A stretch of 35,348 bases of DNA, from positions 85,300 to 120,647 of the forward strand of contig NW_003546332.1 of NCBI RefSeq assembly GCF_000090795.2, in the 5' to 3' direction. This DNA comes from Amphimedon queenslandica. Lineage: Eukaryota; Porifera; Demospongiae; Haplosclerida; Niphatidae. The translations under genes were made by a program, and so were the position numbers. The notes below the pieces were generated by a model that saw only the letters and a list, made by a program, of their open reading frames with translations, searched no databases and was not told where the DNA came from. This document shows positions 28,823-35,348 of this stretch, one piece after another; position 1 is the stretch's first letter, and the number at the start of each line of letters is the position of its first letter.

Positions 28823-30370
28823 ATGCATGGAAATAGCCTTGCCAGGAAAAAAGCCTTGAGGACTCATAGAGCAGCAGTTACTCCCTTTATTACTAAGACT
28901 GCAGAACTGCTTCGAGAAGACCCAGAAGATCCTGAGATAGTGGCACAGCTGGAATTGAAAAGGACTCAATTAATGGAGACGTCTGAATTTATCAAAACAC
29001 TCAACGAAGAGATACTAGGAGCCACTCCTGAGGAAGAACTTGAAGCTGAAGTGGAATCAGCTGATGCTACTCAAGAAAGGATATTGTTAGCTGTAATAAA
29101 TCGTTTCATGACACAGAGACCTCCATTGACTGCCCTCAAAACACCTCACACAGGTGTGACGGGTTCCTCGTCTGCTACTGACGCAGAGACTCCACCTTGC
29201 AATACCCCTGATGATCGGCCCCCTATAGATGCTGATCATTCTCCTTCAGATCCTCACACTGAGGATATACACATGCATACATCTCACACTCCTACACACA
29301 CACCCCCCACGGACTCCGTCGACTCATCATCAGTTTCACTGCCTGTTAATAGCTCTTTACCAATGCACACACTCCGTACCCCTATGCACACACTTGGTGT
29401 ATCCCGGATCAGGTTGCCCGAGATCACCTTGAGTAAATTTGATGGCAACTTAACAAAATGGAGCTTGTTCTGGGATGTCTTCGAATCATCTGTTTACAAG
29501 AATGCAACGCTCACAGACATTGAAAAGTTCATTTACTTGAAGTCTTTATTGGAATCTGCGGCCTCTGATGCTATTTCTGGAATGACTCTTTTTGCTGCGA
29601 ATTACAAAGAAGCCGTTGCTGTTCTTCAAAGGAGATTTGGTAATAAGAGATTTATCATAGGAAAACACTTGGATTCGTTATGGAACTTGGACACTATCTC
29701 GTCTGTCAACAATACTAAATCTCTTCGCCGTCTCTATGACACCGTGGAATCTCACGTCAGAGGACTCCAGGCTTTAGGAGTATCTCCTGCTTCCTGCGGG
29801 AATTGTTGATGTCTATACTCATGAATAAGTTACCTCAAGAACTCTGTTTAATAATCAGTCGGAAACTTGCAGAAGACGATTGGACTCCGATACTATACTG
29901 GAAATTTTTGAGAATGAAGTCATAGCTAGAGAATGTGCTGCTGTCACCACTGGATCTTATCATTCTACAGGAAAGTCTCATTTACGACATTGCTGTCAAA
30001 AAAACCAATGCCTACACTCAATTCCTTCATGACCTTTAATCAAGTTAGCTGTGTTTACTGTAGTCAGTCTCATTCTTTAAGTTCTTGTCGTTCTGTTAGT
30101 GCTGCTGGAGATCGACAACGAATCCTTGTGAGAGCTAGACGCTGTTTTATCTGTTTACGTAGAGGTCACATAAGCAAGGACTGCCGTTCTAACATGAAGT
30201 GTGAAGACTGTTCTGGACGCCACCATCATATCATTTGTATGCCGCCTACTCAAAGGACTACAACCACAGAACGACCTAATTCTTCAATTCCTACAACACA
30301 GACGCACACACATGACACCACTATGCATACACCAGCTCCCTCTAGTACTACCATACTTACACATGTGTAG
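28823..30370 (+). pseudogene. BEL/Pao gag (DUF1759 and zinc knuckles), frame broken
   Basis: The ATG at 28823 opens 329 codons to 29809. The N-terminal part is helical and acidic; a Thr/Ser/Pro/His-rich linker with THTP-type motifs follows (about residues 110-190). The DUF1759 domain comes next: LPEITLSKFDGNLTKWSLFW, FESSVYKNATLTDIEKFIYL, and LQRRFGNK. After the TGA at 29809 the similarity goes on in other frames, and the segment to 30370 has Cys-rich zinc-knuckle blocks (CVYCSQSHSLSSC, CFICLRRGHISKDC, CEDCSGRHH). Gag binds RNA and forms particles. At least two frame changes lie between 29800 and 30000. Upstream GTG 28814 is in frame, but the Met codon is the likely start. Confidence 0.85.
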
Positions 30371-30439
30371 ACTCTCAGACGCCTATACTTCTACAGACTG
30401 CAAAGAGCCAGATTGGAAACCCATCTATGGAACAACCTT

Positions 30440-30760
30440 TAATGGGAGCTCGCCTTATACTGGATAGTGGAAGTCAACGCACTTATGTGACAAAAGCAAG
30501 TTCAGCATACTCTCTCTCTCAAACCACTATGAATGGAAAATGTCTTCAACAAGACCTTTGGATCTAAACAAGGAAGCACACGGACCTGTGATGTTGTGGA
30601 AGTTAGTATCAAGGCTAAGGATGGAGCTATGATTTATATCACCGCCCTTGTTGTTGTGATCCTGTTTGTCATCAACTTGTTTCTCTTACTTAATGGACCT
30701 ATGATAATCTTTCTGGACTGGATTTAGCTGATTCTGCGACCTCTGGAGCTGAACTGGACA
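30440..30760 (+). pseudogene. BEL/Pao aspartic protease (DUF1758-like), decayed
   Basis: The plus strand reads LILDSGSQRTYVTKASSAYS from about 30457, with the active-site triplet DSG intact. Frame changes follow; MENVFNKTFGSKQGSTRTCD is open from 30533. In BEL elements this domain matures the polyprotein. Confidence 0.75.
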
Positions 30761-30894
30761 TAGATGTACTCATTGGATCGGACTACTACTGGACCTTAGT
30801 AACTGGATGCATTTTACGGAATCAAGATGGACCTACAGCTATTCATACTCGACTTGGATAGATTCTTTCTAGACCTACTGGTGCTGCTGATGTC

Positions 30895-32158
30895 ATGGAC
30901 CAAACGGATACATTTGTCAACCTCATCTCTTCTCATACTCTTTTCTCTAGCACGACTGAAGGATTGGAATTGAAATTGGATTTGGACACTAAACTCAAGA
31001 AAGTCTGTGACCTGGAATCTATTGGAATCACAGTGGAGGAACCCTCAGTGTATGAAGTCTTCAAGCAACACATTACATTTAAGGAGCAATGCTACGTTGT
31101 CAGTTTACCATGGAAGGAATCACATCCTGGACTACCAACTCACCTTGAGTTATGTCAACAGAGACTACAAGGATTGCTGCAGAGACTGCAACGGGACCCG
31201 GAGCTGCTTATGGAGTATGACAAGATTATTCAGGACCAATTGAAGAAAAGAATTGTTGAGCTAGCTCCGCCTACTAATCCAGAGAGGGAACACTATCTGC
31301 CTCATCATACTGTGATTTGTTGGGACAAAGCTACATCAAAGTTTAGGATTGTGTATGACGCATCCACTAGAGTAAATGGTCTTTCCCTTAATGACTGTTG
31401 GGGGACCCCCATTTAATCAAAATATTTTCAATATCATCTTAAGGTTTCGGTGTCATAGTATAGCTTTGGTAGGACACATTGAAAAGGCTTTTTTGATGGT
31501 AGGGATAACAAGGGAAAATCGTAATTTCTTAAGATTTTTGTGGGTAAAGGACTTGAATACTGAGCCTGTAGAGTTTGTGAAATTACAATTCACTCGTGTA
31601 GTGTTTGGGGTCACTTCAAGTCCCTTTCTTTTAAACATAACTATTGATACCCACATTAGAAAGTTGCAAGAGATGGAGCCTGTATTTGTTGACAAGTTTC
31701 TTAGATCTATGTATGTAGATGATCTCACTGTAAGTCTAAGTAATGTTGATTCTGCTTATGAGTTTTATGAGAAATCGAAACAAGGATTGTCAGAAGCGGG
31801 GTTCAAGTTGAGAAAGTTTATGACTAACTCGCGCCAATTGCATGAAAGATTAAGTATTGAAGATATTGGGGATATGGGAAGTGATCACAAGGTTCTTGGA
31901 GTACTGTGGAACCCTGGAAGAGATGTGTTGATTGTTGATATAAGAAGCATAATAAAGGAAATGGAGAAGACAATGCCTACAAAGAGAGGCATTGTAGGCA
32001 TAGCTACAAGATTCTTTGATCCCCTTGGCATGCTTTCCCTTAATATTATTTATTTTAAGATTCTGTTTCAGATTTTGTGTGAAGCGAAGATCTCTTGGAA
32101 TGGTGAGCTACCTGAGGAACTTTTTGTTCATTGGACACGCCTACTGAAGAGTCTTTAA
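30895..32158 (+). pseudogene. BEL/Pao reverse transcriptase, one frameshift
   Basis: The first open part (30895-31416) has LESIGITVEEPSVYEVF, PTHLELCQQRLQGLLQRL, YLPHHTVICWDKATSKFRIV and YDASTRVNGLSLNDC. The frame moves near 31390-31400 to the second part (to 32158) with HIEKAFLMVGITRENRNFLR, VVFGVTSSPFLLNITI, and the catalytic MYVDDLTVSL near 31710. The end has KRGIVGIATRFFDPLG, which begins the A17/Pao-type region. One conserved Asp of the D-I-x-K-A-F block is Glu-like here (HIEKAF). Confidence 0.87.
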
Positions 32159-32730
32159 GAGTTTAAGCCAATTGAAATTCCTTGTTCACTAGGAAATGGT
32201 GCCAATATTCTCAGTTGTTCACTTCATGGATTTTGCAACGCTTCTTTGAAGGCATATGCCGCCGTAATATACTTAGTAGTGAGGACAGAGGTGGGTCATT
32301 TGACAAAATTGCTTTGTTCGAAAACACGAGTAGCGCCCATCAAGTCCATCACTATTCCCCGACTCGAGCTATTGTCTGCATTACTGCTTTCCAGATTAGT
32401 CAATATGGTGACATTAGCGCTTTCATCTGAATTAATGTTAAGTAAACTTTTTATTACACAGACTCGAAGATAGCTCTATATTGGACAACGGGAGGATAAG
32501 TATCGGAAACAGTTCGTTCAGAACCGAGTCATTGAAATTAGAAGTTTGACATCTTTATCACATTGGAGACACTGCTCCAGAACCGAAAACCCAGCCAATA
32601 TTCTGTCAAGAGGTGCTACTGTACAGGAATTTCAAGAAAGGTCTGATTTATGGTTCCATGGCCCTTCGTGGTTGAAGGCAGATGATTGTGGGGTTTACGA
32701 AGATAAAGATGAAATGATACCTGCCGAGTG
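32159..32730 (+). pseudogene. BEL/Pao RNase H region, decayed
   Basis: After a TAA at 32156-32158 the similarity goes on: LHGFCNASLKAYAAVIYL near 32220-32275, KTRVAPIKSITIPRLELLSA in 32320-32380, and NPANILSRGATVQEF near 32589-32632, with WFHGPSWLK after it. These are standard blocks of the Pao RNase H and connection. In active copies the first block has Asp (F-x-D-A-S), which is Asn here. Several frame changes are present. Confidence 0.78.
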
Positions 32731-32939
32731 TTTAGTCGACCTGAAGAAGAGTCGTGTAACATCATTACTAGTGTCGATGAATACAGCGTCTCTGGTTGAT
32801 TGTAGTAAGTTCAGTTCACTTGGTGATCTGATCAGAGTTGTCTTTTGTTTATATGTTTATCCATGTGTTATGCTTTTCCCCACAGGTAAGAAGATTAACG
32901 TCAGCTGATCACACTAACGCCATGAATTATCTACTACAA

Positions 32940-34314
32940 ATCTCTTAATTGGAGTTGGAATGCTCAGCAAAATTTCAACTTTGGAAGAAACAGTTTCGTA
33001 TATATATAAGTCTAGTGATGGTCTGTGGAGGAGTAAAGGAAGGCTTAGCCATTCTCAACTGCCAGCAGCTACTGTTGATCCCATTTTTCTTGTTAAATCT
33101 CACTCACTAACTGATCTCATTGTGAAGGACTGTCACAGAAGAGTTATGCACTCTGGAGTAAGGAGTACTCTGACTAATTAAGGTCAAGATACTGGCTGGT
33201 GCAAGCATGGCAATTAAGAAGTTAATACATCAATGTACGATATGTCGTAAGGCTGGGGGCCTATCTTACAAGGCACCTCCCTCTCCACCGCTTCCCAGTT
33301 TCAGGGTATCTAAGTACCTGCCTTCACCTATACAGGACTGGACTTTCCTGGCCCTTTGTATGTCAAGGATCATACTCCATCTGGACAACACAAAGTATGG
33401 TTGTGTCTATTCACATGTTGCGTGGTGAGGGCGGTCCATCTAGATCTAGTTCCAGATACGACTGCTGAGTCATTTCTATGTTGCTTTAGATGATTCACAT
33501 CAAGGAGGGGATTTCCTTTGAAACTACTTTCAGATAACGCCAAAACCTTTAAGTCAGCTGAACAGGAGATAACTTCCATCCTAACCAACCCGATCGTTCA
33601 AAGGCACTTTGTTAATATGAGTATTGTTTGGAGATTTAACATTGAATGTGCACCATTTGGGGTGGAGTTTTTGAACTGATGATTCAGAGTGCCAAGAGAT
33701 GTGTAAGGAAGACCATTGGGAAGGCACAATTGACATATGATGAGTTTATTACCATAATAGCAGAAGTTGAGATGATTCTAAACTCTAGACCATTATCATA
33801 CATAGAGTCTGACGACAATGAGCAACCATTGACACCCTCTCGTTTGATCATTGGACGTCGAGTAATAAATTTACCTTCAGTGGAATCCAATGACACTTTT
33901 GAGGAAGAATTCAGGATCACTAAAGAGGAATTGCATGATAGAATGAAGTATTTTCATGTCTTACTCAATCACTTCTGGATGAGATGGCGCAGTGAGTATT
34001 TGATTAAATTAAGTGATACCCATCGTCATTCACCTCTTAAGCTTAACCAATCTGGAAGGATTAACAAGGGAGATGTCGTCCTTATCCACGATGAAGAATT
34101 GCCCCGAGGCCAATGGAGACTAGGAGTTATGGAATCCCTGTTCAAGGGTATTGATAGATTCATTAGAGGCGTTTCGGTAAGAACCCACTCACCTGGAGGA
34201 CAAATAACTACATTAAGACGCCCAATACAAAGGCTCTATCCTCTTGAAGTATCTGCAACCTCTGAAGGAGAACCGATCGAATGTTCAACTGTTGTTAATA
34301 GCCCTAAAGTCTGA
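32940..34314 (+). pseudogene. BEL/Pao integrase with DUF5641-type C-terminus, decayed
   Basis: The zinc-binding part reads LSHSQLPAATVDPIFLVKSH, LIVKDCHRRVMHSGVRSTLT and CTICRKAGG (32960-33270). The core follows in broken frames: LDFPGPLYVKD near 33344, AVHLDLVPDTTAESF near 33431, LLSDNAKTF near 33524. The last open part (33646-34314) begins in the core block (IWGGVFELMIQSAKRCVRKT) and runs through EVEMILNSRPLSYI, PLTPSRLIIGR, and KLNQSGRINKGDVVLIHDEE to GGQITTLRRPIQRLYPLE. That closing sequence is the DUF5641-type tail. Stop codon at 34312-34314. Confidence 0.87.
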
Positions 34315-34464
34315 CCATTTGGACTCTATTACGAAGTGCCCTTAACGAAGAGCAGCTAGAGAAGCTAGATCGTGGATAAGAGGTTTGGCTGATGACTAAT
34401 TGTAATATTGTTGAATTTATCTTTTTTGAATAAATACATGTAATGATTGTTATGTATGATTGTT

Positions 34465-34575
34465 AGGAATATTATTATTATTATTATTGTTATTATTATT
34501 CATTATTAGGAATATTGTTAGGATTATTGTTATCATTAATTTCTGTTAGGTTATTATTGTATTATTATTTGTTAG
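34465..34575. repeat. ATT microsatellite before the 3' LTR
   Basis: Runs of ATT and variants (ATTGTT, ATTAGG) occupy the element's 3' untranslated region before the 3' LTR. Confidence 0.85.
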
Positions 34576-34599
34576 TTGTCTTCGGACAACCCAGGGGAG

Positions 34600-34770
34600 T
34601 GTGAGAATTAATTATTCATAGAGTTACATTATTAATTTGTCATGACACACCCACACACATGTAAAAAGTTAAAAAGAAGAGTAAAAGGTCAATGATACTA
34701 TTTTAAGCAATTGTTCTGCCAAAAGGGAGATAATTAAGGAGAATTTGGACTTTTGTTCAAATATATTACA
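34600..34770 (+). repeat. 3' LTR of the BEL/Pao element
   Basis: 171 bp, TG..CA ends, preceded by GGACAACCCAGGGGAG, a short purine-rich end that can serve as the polypurine tract. It is followed by the target duplication AGGAG. Confidence 0.92.
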
Positions 34771-35084
34771 AGGAGGAGATTTCAAGGTATTCACTCAAGT
34801 AGAAACAAATTGCCATTTTACAAGTATTCCCATCTCTGTTCTTATTGATGTGTATGGGCCTAAATGCGGCACATCCTAACTATGCTTGTCTGTATTGCAC
34901 CATTCACAAATCAAAACGGTATGGCATTTAAAATATAAAATACTTGTAAATACACTAACCTTCATATTTACCATCTAGATGGGACATGTCTGTTATGCCT
35001 GAGAAGTATGAGGAAGAGATGAAGAGAACACTAAATTTGCTTAAACAAGAAGGTGCACAATATAAAACCGTTCACACGTCATGA
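34771..35084 (+). pseudogene. Exons of a repetitive gene (GLNAA / YACLYCTIHK family), cut by the BEL/Pao element
   Basis: Directly after the target duplication the plus strand reads GDFKVFTQVETNCHFTSIPI. After a frame change comes GLNAAHPNYACLYCTIHKSK, and then an intron at 34919-34978 (60 nt, GTATG..TCTAG). Spliced, the frame goes on as RWDMSVMPEKYEEEMKRTLN and ends at TGA 35082-35084. I know the YACxxCxIHK-x-x-R-W-D-M-S block from repetitive, uncharacterised sponge and cnidarian proteins. The two Cys residues may bind zinc; the function is unknown. The TTTTCTTAG before 28550 looks like the acceptor of this same exon, so the BEL/Pao element seems to have landed at the exon start. Confidence 0.62.
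34919..34978 (+). other. Intron in the YACLYCTIHK gene
   Basis: 60 nt, GTATGG to ATCTAG. Splicing joins HKSK to RWDMS in frame through an Arg codon split across the junction. Confidence 0.75.
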
Positions 35085-35348
35085 AATTGCTTCCGTTGAT
35101 CACAGTATAAAAGGAGGTGCCCTAGGCACAATATGGCAGCCACATTTGAAAGTGACAAAATGGTTGCCACAATGGCATGGCTGTTATCATGGTTCAATCA
35201 GTGGCGTAACGCACCAAAATAACATAAAAAGTTGTAAAGGCGAGGCCATAAACCCACAAGCACATGTAGACAACATGGCCATGAGCAAAACGGTATAGTT
35301 TACATGAAGTCAAAAAATTATCAAATTATATATATTCAAAATGTTTTC
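35085..35348. other. Right edge, no gene supported
   Basis: An 81-codon open frame (35053-35298) overlaps the last exon in another frame and has no recognisable content. I treat it as chance. Confidence 0.4.

Larger units (their letters stand above)
28553..34770 (+). mobile_element. BEL/Pao LTR retrotransposon, 6.2 kb, both LTRs and perfect target duplication
   Basis: Two LTRs of 172 and 171 bp, each starting TGTGAGAAT and ending ATATATTACA, bound the element. The 5 bases AGGAG occur directly before (28548-28552) and after it (34771-34775), a perfect target duplication. Inside are BEL-type gag (DUF1759), zinc knuckles, aspartic protease, RT, RNase H and integrase with the DUF5641-type C-terminus, in standard BEL order. 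LTR similarity is high but not complete, and the genes carry several frame changes, so it is a fairly young but dead copy. Confidence 0.93.

Noticed and set aside
35053-35298. 81-codon plus-strand frame at the right edge
   Set aside because: It overlaps the exon ending at 35084 in another frame and has no recognisable content.

Overview
The window looks like AT-rich nuclear DNA of an early-branching animal. A sponge-like genome fits best, but this is inference: it rests on very short introns (42 to 103 nt, GT..AG) and on a mix of repeat families that I associate with sponges and cnidarians. I see no intact cellular gene. The whole window is a graveyard of mobile elements of many classes, several nested inside each other, plus one satellite array and decayed copies of repetitive Ulp1/PHD, OTU and HECT genes.

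Layout. 1-480: 3' end of a zf-BED type hAT element with its right terminus. 628-2691: decayed gene joining an acidic N-terminus, a Ulp1-type cysteine protease domain and a PHD finger. 2770-3010: AT-rich low-complexity DNA. About 3540-8210 (minus): Ty3/gypsy retrotransposon with domain order gag-PR-IN-RT-RNase H, the Gmr1-like order, with a coding minisatellite between PR and IN. 8620-10296: decayed OTU-domain gene broken by a 25-bp tandem duplication. 10712-11308: two direct copies of a HECT-like fragment. 11818-18714 (minus): decayed integrase-core gene, split by a 5.4-kb P-like DNA transposon (12485-17924). The transposon carries a multi-intron transposase on the minus strand, a convergent second gene on the plus strand, and a foldback MITE (16153-16894) inside a transposase exon. 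19150-21466: a second hAT element, decayed. 21755-23262: 123-bp satellite, 13 copies. 23751-24059: short foldback element. 24587-26523: piggyBac-like TTAA element without transposase, containing a 286-bp tandem duplication and a tRNA-like SINE head. 26960-27520 (minus): DUF7869-like transposase fragment. 28064-28459: fragment of a TDGGPDHR / NPVERIMS gene family. 28553-34770: BEL/Pao LTR retrotransposon with both LTRs and a perfect 5-bp target duplication, inserted into another repetitive gene whose exons continue at 34771-35084.

The strongest observations are the three-level nesting (integrase gene, then P-like element, then TTAA foldback), each level supported by termini and restored reading, and the two-gene convergent architecture of the P-like element. 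Next are the shared hAT terminal core with family-specific subterminal arrays, and the IN-before-RT gypsy element. All protein-family assignments are made by eye and need a profile search.
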